Below are positions 21,463 to 32,864 of a stretch of DNA of 64,000 nt, one piece after another. Each line of letters starts with the position of its first letter. Position 1 is the stretch's first letter. The stretch spans positions 4,816,892 to 4,880,891 of the forward strand of contig LR746265.1 of assembly GCA_902729315.2 (NCBI GenBank). The letters are read 5' to 3'. Source of the DNA: Spirodela intermedia (taxonomy: Eukaryota; Streptophyta; Magnoliopsida; Alismatales; Araceae). Under the pieces are notes generated by a model, which did no database searches, was not told the DNA's origin, and saw only the letters and a list, made by a program, of their open reading frames with translations. The position numbers were made by a program, and so were the translations under genes.

Positions 21463-24400
21463 ATGGCTTCGGGGTGCAGCTCCCTCCCTCTGCCGCTCGC
21501 CTACCGCCGCCGGAGTGCGATGGACGCAGGGCTCTCGTGGGGCCGCGCGCTGACGCCGGGCCAGGGTTACGTCCTTTCGTATCCTCTCGTGGCGAACCCC
21601 GCATCCGCGCACCGAGGCAAGCTTTCTGCTCTCAGTCTCCCCTCTGGTTCGATGCATTGCCCTGTCTAGCTAAATTGTTTCCCGTGGTGTTTGTAAATAT
21701 AGGTTAGCCGAGGCTTTTTCCTGTAACGACACGAATTGGTCGATACTGGGTATTCTTCCCTGCAAGGTGTAATTCCAGGTCAATTTCAATCGGCAGTAGA
21801 ATTGATGAGAAGAAAATCATCGGGGGGAATGCGTTGCGTGGTCTGCTGGCCTTCGAGTGCTGGAGGCGCGCTACACTTGGGCGATGTCAAAGTTTCAGCC
21901 TAGAGAACAATAACGCGCTTTGTCACTCGAAAAATTGTATTAAAAAGTTTGCGACTGTTAGGCATCAAATAGATAGCTTTTGACCATACTCTTGCTCATT
22001 CTTCGAGTGCATAGATCCCACTTTGCTTCCATCTGGAATCTATATTTCTTCTACGCATCCCACCAACTGCGACAATGCAAATTCCCTACTAAAAAGGTTG
22101 TGCTCTGAGAAGATGGGTGTCTTCCATTAGCGAGAACATTGCCAGCTGTGGGACTAGATCATGTGTTTAGGACATTGCCCATCGACTAATAACATAACAC
22201 GATTTTCTATAGCCAAGAAGTCTGCTATGGCGCCGATTAATTCTCAAGATGAAAAATTCAGGTAAAGGTCAAAAAATGCTTGCACATTTCAACAGCCTGA
22301 TGCAAAGCAGAGGGACACCTGGAGGCTGAAACTCAGTTGGAACCGTTGTCACTGGACCTACTACTGTCGATTAGTTCACATGTCGGAATGACTTAAGGAC
22401 AAGATGACTTGGGATGACTATTTCCTTTTCATAAATCCCGCTTCGTATGTATTTGAAAACTGCCTAGAATTTCACTTTGAGCTGGAGACGTTATTTTTTT
22501 GAGTTTCTCACCTAATTCTATACGAAGAAAGCTGTTTCCAACGTGTAATATCCATTTATTATTCATTTATTTGTTCCATTTGCATTTATCATCCTCCCAT
22601 GTCCTGAAGAGATGGTCATTCTATGTTCTTACCATTGTTCTTCTCGTATGACTATCAGGCGGACAAGCTATGCCACTAGTTGTAACCTGTAATTCGCAGG
22701 CAGCATTTGCTACTAATATGGCACCAGGAACCCCTGTGCGGCCCACAAGCATATTAGTTGTTGGGGCGACTGGAACACTGGGTCGACAGATTGTTCGAAA
22801 GGCTTTGGATGAAGGATATGATGTCAGATGCCTTGTGAGACCTCGACCTGCCCCAGCTGACTTCCTTCGAGATTGGGGTGCAATAGTTGTAAATGTAAGA
22901 AAATTTAGCCAGAACCATTCCATGAACAAGCATTTTTATCTTGCTTCATTCTTCAACTGAGAAACTTTCTTGTTCAGTTCAATGTATGCGTGAAATTTTG
23001 CCTTTATTATTGCCTTATGTAGCGGTAACTGTATATGTGTAGAAACTATTGTCAAGTTCTGACAATCCTTTATGAAATGAAACTAGGCCTTGTTGCATGG
23101 TATGAAGATAGATTCGTTGGTGTAAACCAGGATTTCAAGATGCCAAAAATGTGGATGGCCTGTGCTTTCTCTTGTACATCAGTTGCCATCTCTACATCCC
23201 AGGTTCCAATATTCTGTCCAGGATTGGCCAGGATAAGATTGCTACTATAAAGAAAAACATGAATTAGTTGATTCTGGGTTTCTCCAGGACCTCATCACTG
23301 TCTTCTGATAATTTTGTAACTTGCTATGTGCCGTTCCGTAATAAGTAACCTTTTGATCAATTTAATGCTATATATGTGGGTTTAATTGTCTGAATTCGTA
23401 ATTGAGTCCATTGGCCGGACTACTATGACAGTTTCAAAACTTTTTTTAACCATGTTTAGATTTAATGTTTTTTCCCGTCTCCAGCAGCATCTTTAATATT
23501 TTAAATTATTTAACTATCAGGAATTATATCCGGCTTCAGACTCTGCAAATCAAATTTCTATAACATGTTTTTTTGTGACATATCCAGCAATCTTTTCCTT
23601 TATGATGCCTATTCCTGCACTCATAACACCATTGCTATATATTTTTGGTCTTGTTTCTTCATCTGAATATCCTATCCGTACCTTTACCATTTTCTTGTTT
23701 GAACTTTGATCATTTGAAGACGGCTGTACTCACTTGAAATTCCTAAGTACATGTTGTGTTTATACTTTCGACATGATGATAGGGCAATGACTCGGCCAAC
23801 TTTATATAGGTCTCAGTATTGTTGATTGTTATTTTCCGTTTATATTGCTTTGGGTTTGAGGAATGACGTATACTTTGGTCAAACCAACTTAAGAATAATG
23901 ATGGCTTTTAACTTGAAGTCAACTAATAGTTATCTCATAGCCGCAATGATGTCGTGCAGGGAGACTTAAGCAAACCAGAGACCATACCTGCAACGTTGGT
24001 TGGTGTTCACACAATAATCGATTGTGCTACTGGGCGGCCAGAGGAACCTATTAGAACAGTACTATCCACTGTCTTTTATCTATAAATTGTTGTTAGAACC
24101 TCGCATTTAATTATGCATGATGCTTCATTCTTAGAATTTATTTTTTTATGCAACTCTGCATATCTATGGTTTGAGGGTTTTGAGTATTTCCATTTCATCT
24201 TGATGGATTCCATATATGGGTACAAGATTGCATGTAGTGATACCGTAGATGACTAAATGTGATGTGTGCTGGACATTCAAGCACGACAATCTGAGTGAAA
24301 TTTTTCATGAAGTTGTCAATCAATCAATATGTCATTTGTCAGTTATTGTTCCATATATGGGTACAAGGTTGCACGTAGTGATACCGTAGATGATTAAATG

Positions 24401-27105
24401 CGATGTCTGCTAGACATTCGAGCACGGCCATCTGAGTGAAAATTTTCATGATGTTGTCAATCAATCAATATGTCCTTTTGTCACTTGTTGTCCATATATG
24501 GGTACAAGGTTGCATGTAGTGATACTGTAGATGACTAAATGTGATGTATGCTAGACATTCAAGCACGACCATCTGAGGAAAATTTTTCATGACTTTGTCA
24601 ATCAGTCAATTGTCCTTTGTCAGTTGTTCCGTAATATGTTGACCTAAACAAGATTAGTTGATTGTATGCCTCTTGGCTATAGGTATACCTTTTAGAAGAC
24701 AACATTACACAATCCTAACTTCTAAAGGATTCTCACCTTGAAATATGGGTATTTATGCTCCATAAGAAGGCGACCACATGTTGGCAGAGTCATGTCAATT
24801 CCCATTTGAAGAATGGCATTTATCTAAGAAATGACTTCCTCGAGTCAAGCTTGAAGTGTTTACCATCCTGTTGAGAACGCTGTAGAATTGCATGCTTTTT
24901 TGTCAAAATTTATAATGTGTCATGCTTCCATTGAAATGATCTGTAACCTTTTTTTTTTATGAATGCCGGTTAATCTGTATCATTTTCAACCCTTGAGAAA
25001 AAATATTGTGTTGAATCCAATTCAAATTTGTCTACTGTCTTGTTTCTTTTTAGACAAATTAGGATGTCGTAGGATATTGTCTGATCTGTTTCGGGCTCTT
25101 CAGAAATAGAAACTCATTTTTTCTTAGGATCTATAGTTTCTTGCTATTCTATGTTAATTTTAGCATGCCCGGCTAATCTACTATAATGGTGATGCTAATT
25201 TCCATAACAGGTTGCTTTTCTAGTGATCTTATAACAGGTATATTTCATATAATTCGTTTATTTTTATTTTTTTTAAGGAGAACTAAAATTTTGAAAAATA
25301 ATTCTCTGATGAATACGTTGTCCACTATCTAGCTCTCATCACACCATTTTTCTGTTGTCGACTGTAAGTCTCAATGTTCACTGAGTGCTTCATACAACTA
25401 ATTTATCTTGGTAGACATATTATTATCGTTGCGCTCTTATTTTTATTCTATGCTAATTAACTTTCATATGTAGGTAGATTGGGAAGGAAAAGTTGCCCTC
25501 ATACAGTGTGCAAAAGCAATGGGAATCCAGAAGTACGTGTTCTTTTCCATCCACAACTGTGACAAGCATCCAGAGGTTCCTTTAATGGAAATCAAGCACT
25601 GCACAGAAAAGTATCTCCAAGACTCGGGTTTGAAACACATCATAATTAGATTATGTGGTTTCATGCAGGTAATATGTCTCCCAAATCGTTCCATGAATGC
25701 TCTTCTATTAGATTATTTAATAAGACGAACGTGGTTTGAGTAAGATTTATTGCGTTATTCAACAAGCATCTTCTATAAGATCTAACGGAAATTTCAAGGT
25801 TTTTGCGCCCTATTATCGATCTTCTCTACCCACCGAGGTGGTTTGTGGAAACTGTAATGTCTGAGGTCTTTGTGTCAGAGGGCAATAGTTACTTTTGCCA
25901 AAATGTAGTTGATACGAGCGTTAATAGCTGCAACCATCCAGAGAGAAGGGAGCAGCTCTTTCCTTAACTGTAGAACGTTGACGTATATTATCCTTTGTTC
26001 TCTTACTCCGCCCTTCGTCATGACTTGATGACTCTCTCTGACCGTACCCGCGGGAAGAGGATCACCTTTTCTCTTTTTGCAACACGACTCCTCAATAGTC
26101 TGAGACCTTCTTTCCTTGTCAGATTGATATCTGGTAAAAAGATCTCCCAGACCCACCGGCCTATGGCTGAATGAGGTTGCTAATCTCTGTTAAGCTCTTT
26201 AATATTTTATTTATTTATTATTTTTCCTCTTATATCTTGCGCTTAATCATTCATAAATGGAAGATGTATCTAAGACCTGCTATTTTTGCTCGAACAACAA
26301 TGATGGCGCAGGGCCTAATTGGACAGTATGCAGTGCCTATACTAGAGCAGAAGTCTGTCTGGGGAACTGATGCCCCCACTCGGATAGCCTACATGGATAC
26401 CCAGGTCACATCTCATTTCCTTTTCTGGCAACTTTGCCATCTACGTATACACACTGCTCATCTTTCTGCCTAGACAGGATATTGCTCGATTGACGTTTAT
26501 GGCTCTTCGTAATGAGAAGATTGACAACAAGCTTCTCACATTTGCCGGGCCGCGTGCGTGGACTACTCAAGAGGTTTGTTGGCTGGGCTTCTCTCCTTAT
26601 TTTTCGCAGGTTCTAGAGGTCATTTGGTCGGTCAGGAGTCTGAGCTCTGTCGTAAGATGGGATGGGAACTGCTGATCAATCCCTGCTCTGCTCAGGTCAT
26701 CACCTTGTGCGAGCGGCTCGCGGGGCAAGACGCCAGTGTCACGACCGTCCCTGTTTCTATCCTGAAGTTGACCCGCCAGCTCACTCGGCTCTTCCAGTGG
26801 ACCAATGACGTCGCCGACAGACTGGCATTTTCGGAGGTGAAAAAAGGAAAATAATAATAATAATAATAATAATAGTAAGTAGGCTCGAAGCAGAGCAAGC
26901 TTCCACCGCTGAAGCCCTGGTTTTGCAGGTTCTATCGAGCGACACGGTCTTCTCTACGGCCATGGGTGAAACCTATGGGCTTCTGGGGGTCGACCAGAAG
27001 GATATCGTCACGCTGGAGACTTACTTGCAGGATTACTTCTCTAACATCTTGAAGAAACTGAAGGACCTCAAGGCGCAGTCGAAGCAGACGGATATCTTCT
27101 TCTGA
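21463..27105 (+). CDS. HCF244: HIGH CHLOROPHYLL FLUORESCENCE 244 (Ycf39-type SDR), 8 exons
   Basis: Eight exons: 21463..21616, 22659..22894, 23960..24058, 25474..25668, 26312..26404, 26478..26573, 26696..26836, 26929..27105. They give 396 residues, matching the ~395 of Arabidopsis HCF244. The N-terminal ~70 residues are a transit peptide. An atypical short-chain dehydrogenase/NmrA fold follows, with the dinucleotide-binding GATGTLG at residues 87-93 and family landmarks [82 protein letters not shown] and [21 protein letters not shown]244 works with OHP1/OHP2 at the thylakoid to promote psbA translation and early photosystem II reaction-centre assembly. The first intron appears to use a GC donor (CGAG|GCAAGC); a weaker in-phase GT donor at about 21646 is an alternative. 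Intron 3 carries a tandem triplication. Confidence 0.93.
24210..24632. repeat. Three tandem copies of a ~141-bp unit in HCF244 intron 3
   Basis: Units begin with CCATATATGGGTACAAG at 24210, 24351 and 24492, so the period is 141 bp in both steps. All three share the internal words GTAGTGATAC, TAGACATTC/GGACATTC, CATCTGAG and GTCAATCA, with scattered substitutions. The sequence outside the array is unrelated to the unit. Confidence 0.92.
26848..26874. repeat. (AAT)n microsatellite in HCF244 intron 7
   Basis: About eight ATA/AAT repeats inside a 92-bp intron, lying between the donor at 26837 and the acceptor at 26928. Confidence 0.85.
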
Positions 27106-27214
27106 GGCAGTGGGTGCCTGTCGTTTGAGCCTTACAGGTTGGAAATGGACGGCCGGATCGGAGACTCGGGTGCCTGTAGAGTTTCCTCCTGGTGGTACAC
27201 AGAATATTCTTTAG

Positions 27215-27317
27215 TGTTGTCTCCTCCTTCTCCTTCTCCTTCTCCGTCCCCTTCTCCTTCTCCGTCCCCTTCTCCTTCTCCTTCCCCTTCCCCCTCCCCT
27301 TCCCCTTCCCCTTCCTC
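27215..27317 (+). repeat. Polypyrimidine (CCTTCT)n-like tract downstream of HCF244
   Basis: About 100 bases of almost pure C and T, built from CTTCTC, CGTCCC and CTTCCC hexamer variants. It starts about 110 bp after the HCF244 stop codon. It is low-complexity and creates spurious Ser/Pro and Glu/Gly-repeat open frames on both strands. Confidence 0.9.
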
Positions 27318-27681
27318 CATGAGAGAACTACTGCGCAACCTGCGAAGCTTTTCACTGTGAGGACTTGGCGCGTGGGAGGGATGCCTGCATTAAATGGGAC
27401 TTTTTTCATTGGGGTCAACGGTCTGGGCCCAGAAATATGGGCTTCGAGTCAGACCCAAGTGAAACTCTGGGATCCTCTCAGATGGGCTTGGCCAGATCCC
27501 CCGTAAGTAGTGAGAGAGAGAAAAGAGACTGATTTGGCGATGGAGAACAGGTGAAAGCTAGTCCTTAAGGATTTGGACGACTTTTTTGGGCGGTGTCCAT
27601 AAAAACAGAATGTCAAATGGTTTATAAATAAAATACGCTTCTTACGGGGTAATTGGGGTAGATGTATTACGGTGGAGGGGG

Positions 27682-27688
27682 TATATAG
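27682..27688 (+). promoter_or_regulatory. Possible TATA box of the histidine-phosphatase gene
   Basis: TATATAG, 70 bp upstream of the start codon at 27758. A second candidate, TATAAATA, lies at 27623. Either could serve, and position is the only evidence. Confidence 0.35.
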
Positions 27689-27757
27689 AAAACGCCCTAT
27701 TTTAAAGCATTACTGTTCTGCTAATGATCGATTGGCCAGCCAGCGGACGTCGGAGAG

Positions 27758-29802
27758 ATGGGGGAGGAGAGGTCGACGCCGTTCCTCCGTAACAGGTACT
27801 GGATCCTGAGGCACGGGAAGAGCGTCCCCAACGCGAGAGGAATCATCGTTTCTTCCTTGGTCCGTTCCCTATCTCCTTCTTCCTTGTCTCCCTTCCGGAT
27901 TTCATCGAATGGTTACCGTTTTGGGGCCGTTTTGCTGTTCGCGGAAGAAATTCTTCCGGCCTCTGCATTCCTTGCCTGATTTATATCGCCGCTAGAGGAA
28001 TGGTGGAGATCTGATTCTTGATGGCACGGAACTTAGATTAGCCTCACAAAAGGCCTCGTGAGGCAGGCTCCATGGAGGTTTGATGTTTTGAGTCGAGGTT
28101 GAGATTTTGCGATGGAAGGCTTTCTTCAAGTAATTTACAATGTTCATCGCATTGGCATATTTCATATTTCGCAAGGCATATTGAGCGGAATGTCCAACCC
28201 CGTTGATTGACAGCCTTAGATGAATAACTCTGGATGCCTGCCCCATGCAATTCAGAATTTTCTCATCTTGACGAGTTTGGCGACGTTGCGTCTACAAAAG
28301 TCGAGGAGGAAGTCACTCGAATCTACATTTCGTGTGTTCCTGAAGAATATTTGCAAAGAGTTTCGGGACATCAACGTCTCACACAGAGGCGACGAACTGA
28401 TCCAAGCTTTTGATCTGGCCTCATCCAACTATCGATTTCCCAGGGCTAGATCAAAGATGTTGCATCTGCTGAAGAATGAGGAATGATAGAAAGCCTTTCA
28501 AAAGCACAATGATTACCTTTAGTTTGAATCTTCCCTTGCATAAAAGACCTGGTTGTGTCGATTGCATAATATATTTTGATGTGCTGTAAATTTCAGCGGA
28601 AAAATGTACAGTTTTTTCCAATTTTTTTCTTCTGTAGGATGCAATGTAACCCAGCTTATGGAAGATGATGACTAAGTGGGTGCTATGATTCCCCCCCTCC
28701 CCCTTCTAATGACCACAAACGCTGCTAGAAAGGTGATGAAGTTTTCCGTATATATATACCAGAGGACCTGCACTTATTCATTATCAAAGTTCATAGTAGG
28801 GGAATGGCCATTTCTTAAGCCTTGGGGTCATTTTTTTTAATTCGGCAAAATGATTGCTCAAATTGGATTTTCCATAAATCTTAGGTTTTTCTTACCCCCA
28901 CCCCCCGAGCATGTGACGAATATGAATGGTCTCCAGTTCACATACACAAACTTTATTGTACAGACCGATGCCCCCCTCTTCCCTCCGTGGATGAACGCCC
29001 TTTTGCGTCCCCTACAAATAATCCCATGTCACATGTTAAACAGGAGAACGGGATCGTTGCGGAGTTTGGTCTCGCTCCTGAAGGCGTCACCCAGGCACGA
29101 TTGGCTGGTGAACAGTTCCTTAAGGTACGTCTCCACGTCCAAAGCCTGCCGATACACATAGCTAAGGATAGAGAGGGAAACTCCCAGGTGGGTAACCACA
29201 TGACAACGAGATTGATATAACGAAATTAGGGCTGATCTCATCCATTTATATTATAATATCTTGCAACACTATAAAATACATTTTTTGATATTTGCAGGCA
29301 CTTAAGGAAAGCGATGTCCGGCCGGAAGATGTCCGGATTTGTTATTCTCCATTCTCCAGGACGAGCCAAACTGCTGAAGCCGTGGCGAACGCAATAGGCA
29401 TTCCATTTCCCGGTGCCCAGTGCAAGGTGCCCTCAATCCTCCCCCTTTGTTCATTGCTAACTCCTCTCCTTCTTATCGAAGTCCCTGGTCTGTGTAGACT
29501 GGTGAGATGAAACTTGGGCGCAGTCAGTCCTGTCCTTCGCCCATTAATATCTTTCTAAGCCCCGGCCTTGGACCAAGCTTCCATTTCCTCCATTTCTTTT
29601 GCATTCCCATGTTTATGTGCTTGGTCTGCTTCCATATGAACTGACGCTGCCGCCTCTTTGTCTTGGGACCTTCAGGCGATGGAAGAGCTCCGGGAGCGAT
29701 TCTTCGGGCCGTCATTCGAGCTTCTTTCTCATGATAAAGTACGCAAATCTTACTGAACTTTTACTGCTTACTGCTCCTGGTAATCCCGGAGTCTGCCTCA
29801 GT

Positions 29803-29843
<41 letters not shown>

Positions 29844-30447
29844 GGGAAGGGACCCGGGTTCTTAGACCTCTGGCTCCAGGGTGAATGAACAGGCAACGTT
29901 GGTGAATTACTCGGAAGGTTCGATCTACAAACAGTAAACGAATCGATGAGGAAATGCCATCCCAGATCTTTTTTTTAGTTAGTTATGCGGTTTGATCTGT
30001 TTGTGATTAACCCTGGCACCTCGTGAACAGTATGCGGAGATATGGGCCCTCGACGAAATCGATCCTTTTAGGCCTCCCGAAGGCGGAGAGAGCGTCGCTG
30101 ATGTTGTCTTCCGGCTGACGGCTGCTTTGACCGCGATCGAAGCCGAGTTTCAAAGGTCCTCTCTCTCTCTCTCTGAGGAACAGAGTTGTTGGATATTTCG
30201 TTTCTTCGCACATCTCACGTGGTTGATCTGAATGGAATTATCTGGCTACTCCAGGTGTGCGATCTTGCTGGTCTGCCACGGGGATCCACTTCAGATCTTC
30301 CAGACTATAATAGATGCGGCCAAGGATAAAACAAGCTCTGGCGATGGCGGATTGGAATCCAGAATCAAACGAGTTACAGTGCCTTCCATCTTATCGCAGC
30401 ACCGGAGGTTCGCCCTGCTCACCGGCGAACTTCGTCACGTCGTATGA
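27758..30447 (+). CDS. Histidine phosphatase (phosphoglycerate-mutase-like) family protein, 6 exons
   Basis: Six exons: 27758..27859, 29044..29124, 29298..29426, 29676..29738, 30031..30155, 30255..30447. All joins are in phase and encode 230 residues. The catalytic RHG motif is at residues 18-20 (YWILRHGKSVPN), the mid-protein SPFSRTSQTAEAVA segment carries the conserved Ser-Arg-Thr of the branch, and the second catalytic His is H175 in LLVCHGDPLQ. The C-terminus LSQHRRFALLTGELRHVV resembles the small plant phosphoglycerate-mutase-like group near Arabidopsis At3g60420/At3g60450; the substrate is unknown. No transit peptide is evident, suggesting a cytosolic protein. Intron 1 is 1.2 kb. Introns 4 and 5 start in or near CT-rich DNA, and the donor of intron 5 opens with GTCCTCTCTC. 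Confidence 0.92.
29805..29840. repeat. (CT)n microsatellite in histidine-phosphatase intron 4
   Basis: Perfect CT run of about 36 bases, between exons 4 and 5. Confidence 0.95.
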
Positions 30448-30726
30448 CCCGTAATTCGTGAAGAATCTGGACGCAGAAGCTGGACGATTCAAGATTTGGG
30501 AAGATCCAAGATGCGTGGATCGACAGATCACCTGCATTTTTTCCTCATCCTCGAGCAAGCCGAGGATTGAAGTTTCCACCATGAACCGCATGATTTTCTA
30601 CATAGCCGATCGGGCGACAACTGGAAAGGAAGTAGGACGGAGGAGCGTGATGAATCTCCGATCCTCTTAATTCCTGGTCAACTTTTGTGCGAATATCTTA
30701 CAGAGAAAGGGAGTTCGTCGGACGGT

Positions 30727-31116
30727 TCAGCGTTCGTCGGGGGACGCGAGGCGGGAGGCGATGGCGGAGTGGTACATTGCATCGTGCCAGGTCTCCGTCG
30801 CCCGCAACTCCTTCCGCAGGACCTTCGCCTTCTCCGGCGTCAGAAACGATCTCCTCCTCGCCCCGGAGATCTCACCACTTCCCGGCCCCGCCGCCGTCTC
30901 CCGGCCGCCTTGCGCTGACGGCGCCGCCGCCTCTCCTCCGGCCGTCCCATCGGATCCCGCCCTTCGCACCGCCGGCAGCGCGAACGGCGCCCACCACTGC
31001 CGCCGCGCGGCGGACGACGGCTTGCTGTCTCTCGGGGCCGCAGCCACCACAGGGATCACGCCATTGGAAAGTCCAGGGAGGCGGCAAGTCTGGGGAGAGA
31101 AGAGCGGAGACGCCAT
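30727..31116 (-). CDS. Small putative plastid protein of unknown function
   Basis: Single-exon frame of 129 residues that I cannot name. Residues 1-30 (MASPLF... with Val/Ala/Pro and few acids) look like a chloroplast transit peptide. A Gly/Ala/Pro/Ser-rich linker follows, then a compact, charged, non-repetitive C-terminal segment: LTPEKAKVLRKELRATETWHDA followed by MYHSAIASRLASPDER. That segment looks like a conserved helical domain, unlike the random composition of the overlapping plus-strand frame. The gene converges on the histidine-phosphatase gene (280 bp between stops) and is divergent from the NHL gene at 32223. The minus strand was chosen over the antisense frame 30761..31147 because of the transit-like start and the helical tail. 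Confidence 0.7.
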   Translation of the reverse strand: MASPLFSPQTCRLPGLSNGVIPVVAAAPRDSKPSSAARRQWWAPFALPAVRRAGSDGTAGGEAAAPSAQGGRETAAGPGSGEISGARRRSFLTPEKAKVLRKELRATETWHDAMYHSAIASRLASPDER

Positions 31117-32222
31117 GGGTGAATGCGGAAGAGATTCAGCGAAATAGCGCCGCCGCCGTCTCGACCATCCCTCCGTGTTGCAGCGGCAACGTTGCTGTGG
31201 GTAGTAAGGGGTGAGATGGGGAAGCTGACGTGGCTCTGAGCCGGTGGACTCAAAATATTAGGTATGGCTTGGGATCGACGGTGACGGATTACCATGGCAA
31301 ATCATCATCGCCATCGTCCGCTTTCTCATCCAACGGCTGATAACCGTCCGCTGGAGCGCGTTCAAAGGCCCGAGGACCCGCCTCGTAGTCGGTGGCTGAC
31401 TTTCTAGCCACGGAGGCTAATTGCCGACCCAATCCTGACGCGGTCAACTCAAATACTTCCACCATGGGTTGACCGCCGTGGACTCGAAACCCGATTCATT
31501 TTGATCACTGAGATTGAGCAGACCCAGCTTCGTTAATCACCGACCTAAGCCGTGAGAATAAGCTCGATTATCGACTTCTAACCAAACTTGATACATTATT
31601 TGTCCCACTTTATCCGCGTAATATTTTCAACCACTCCGTTCACACCGTCGGCTGAATACCATCGAGCAATCTTCACACCGAACGAATATCCGAAATGAGG
31701 GCTCCATAATTTACATCGGAATGCTTCAATTTTCTGTAAGAAAAATAAAAATAAAAATAATACGATATCTTCTTAATCGTCGCACCATTCTCTTGGATAT
31801 AATTCATATGGGTAATTTGGAAAGCTTTAAGCTTTTCCGAGGTTGTAAATTAAAAATATATCTGTCGGAATAAAGGTATAGGTACAATTTTTTCTAAAAG
31901 AAGATATTCCGCGGAAGATGGAAGAGCGTGGTGAGAACTTTTAAGATGACCTGACCAAGGCCCCCCCCCACCCCGCTGTCGACTGGAACCTATCCACGTG
32001 GCATCGAGAAGAACACCGAAAGGACTCCTCCACGCTTACGAATCCTGCCTCTCTCTTTATGCCATTCCCACTCTTTCTCTCTCTCTGACTCACCGTTGAC
32101 CTGTTATTCCCTCTCCACCAGCGCCGCCGTCTTCTTCCTATAAACCCACCGCCCACGCCCTCACACCGCCCTCCACTCCACTCCACTCCACGGAGGAGAC
32201 AAGGAAGCCGGAGCCGGCCCAG
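31117..32222. promoter_or_regulatory. Divergent spacer between the small plastid-protein gene and NHL gene 1
   Basis: 1.1 kb. The left part, next to the small gene, is GC-rich with GTTGAC/GGTTGAC words near 31440-31480 that match W-box cores. The middle (31730-31900) is AT-rich. The right part has a C run at 31962-31975 and CT-rich 5'-UTR-like sequence before the NHL start. W-box use would fit an NHL gene, but this is inference. Confidence 0.45.
32139..32144 (+). promoter_or_regulatory. TATA box of NHL gene 1
   Basis: TATAAA in the context TTCTTCCTATAAACCC, 84 bp upstream of the ATG at 32223. Good match and spacing for a plant core promoter with a short 5' UTR. Confidence 0.6.
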
Positions 32223-32864
32223 ATGGGCGACGAGGCCACCGAGGGGAAGACCGCGGGCCTCCGCCGAGCCGCCGTGGGGGGCACCGCCGCCCGCGCCTTC
32301 TGCTGCGGCCTCCTCGGCCTCCTCCTCCTTGCCGGAATCACCGCCCTCGTCCTCTACCTCGTCTACCGCCCCGCAAAACCCCGCCTCACCGTCGTCGGCG
32401 CCGCCGTGTATGAGCTCAACGCTACCGCCCCCGCCGGCGCCGCCGCCGTCGTCTCCACTCGGATGCAGTTCACAGTGGCGATCCGCAACCCCAACCAGCG
32501 GTCCTCCGTCCTCTACGACCGCCTGGCCGCCTACGTGGCGTTCCGGGAGCAGCCGATAACGCCGGCGGCACCGCTGCCGCCTATGTACCAGGAGGAGGAC
32601 AGCACGGTGGCCGTCTCTCCCCTGCTCGGCGGCGCCCTCGTGGCCGTCGCTCCGGAGGTGGCCGGCGGGTTGCAGACGGAGCAGGCCTACGGGGCCTTGG
32701 GCCTGCGGCTGGTTTTAATGGGCCGGATCAAGTACAAGGTCGGGCCATTATACAGTGTCTGGGCCAGTATGTTCGCCCGGTGTGACATCCTGGTGAGCCT
32801 CAGAAGCGGCGCGTACGGTCAGGTGCCCCTCCTCGGCGTCGCCGACTGCTCCGTAAGCTCGTGA
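32223..32864 (+). CDS. NDR1/HIN1-like (NHL, LEA_2 domain) membrane protein 1
   Basis: Intronless 213-residue protein. A short cytosolic N-terminus is followed by one membrane span near residues 24-47 (AFCCGLLGLLLLAGITALVLYLVY) and the family boundary motif YRPAKPRL. An LEA_2-type domain follows, with the hallmark VAIRNPNQRSSVLYDRLAAYVAF and the internal hydrophobic Lys-Tyr-Lys-Val-Gly strand, ending with CSVSS. NHL proteins sit in the plasma membrane, often as part of pathogen or senescence responses. It differs strongly in sequence from the second NHL gene at 36228, so this is not a recent tandem duplicate. A TATA box lies 84 bp upstream. Confidence 0.93.
   Translation: MGDEATEGKTAGLRRAAVGGTAARAFCCGLLGLLLLAGITALVLYLVYRPAKPRLTVVGAAVYELNATAPAGAAAVVSTRMQFTVAIRNPNQRSSVLYDRLAAYVAFREQPITPAAPLPPMYQEEDSTVAVSPLLGGALVAVAPEVAGGLQTEQAYGALGLRLVLMGRIKYKVGPLYSVWASMFARCDILVSLRSGAYGQVPLLGVADCSVSS

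Larger units (their letters stand above)
27106..27757. other. HCF244 3' region and histidine-phosphatase promoter
   Basis: The first half contains a ~100-base polypyrimidine tract (27215-27317), probably in the HCF244 3' UTR. The second half contains GGCCCA/TGGGC words near 27424 and 27484 and two TATA-like elements, TATAAATA at 27623 and TATATAG at 27682, ahead of the next gene. Confidence 0.5.

Noticed and set aside
25875-26156. 93-codon minus-strand frame in HCF244 intron 4
   Set aside because: No domain; may be an old repeat fragment but nothing identifiable.
27132-27360. Ser-Pro and Glu-Gly repeat proteins from both strands
   Set aside because: Products of the polypyrimidine tract, not genes.
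30761-31147. 128-codon plus-strand frame
   Set aside because: Antisense to the better-supported small plastid-type protein; composition looks random.
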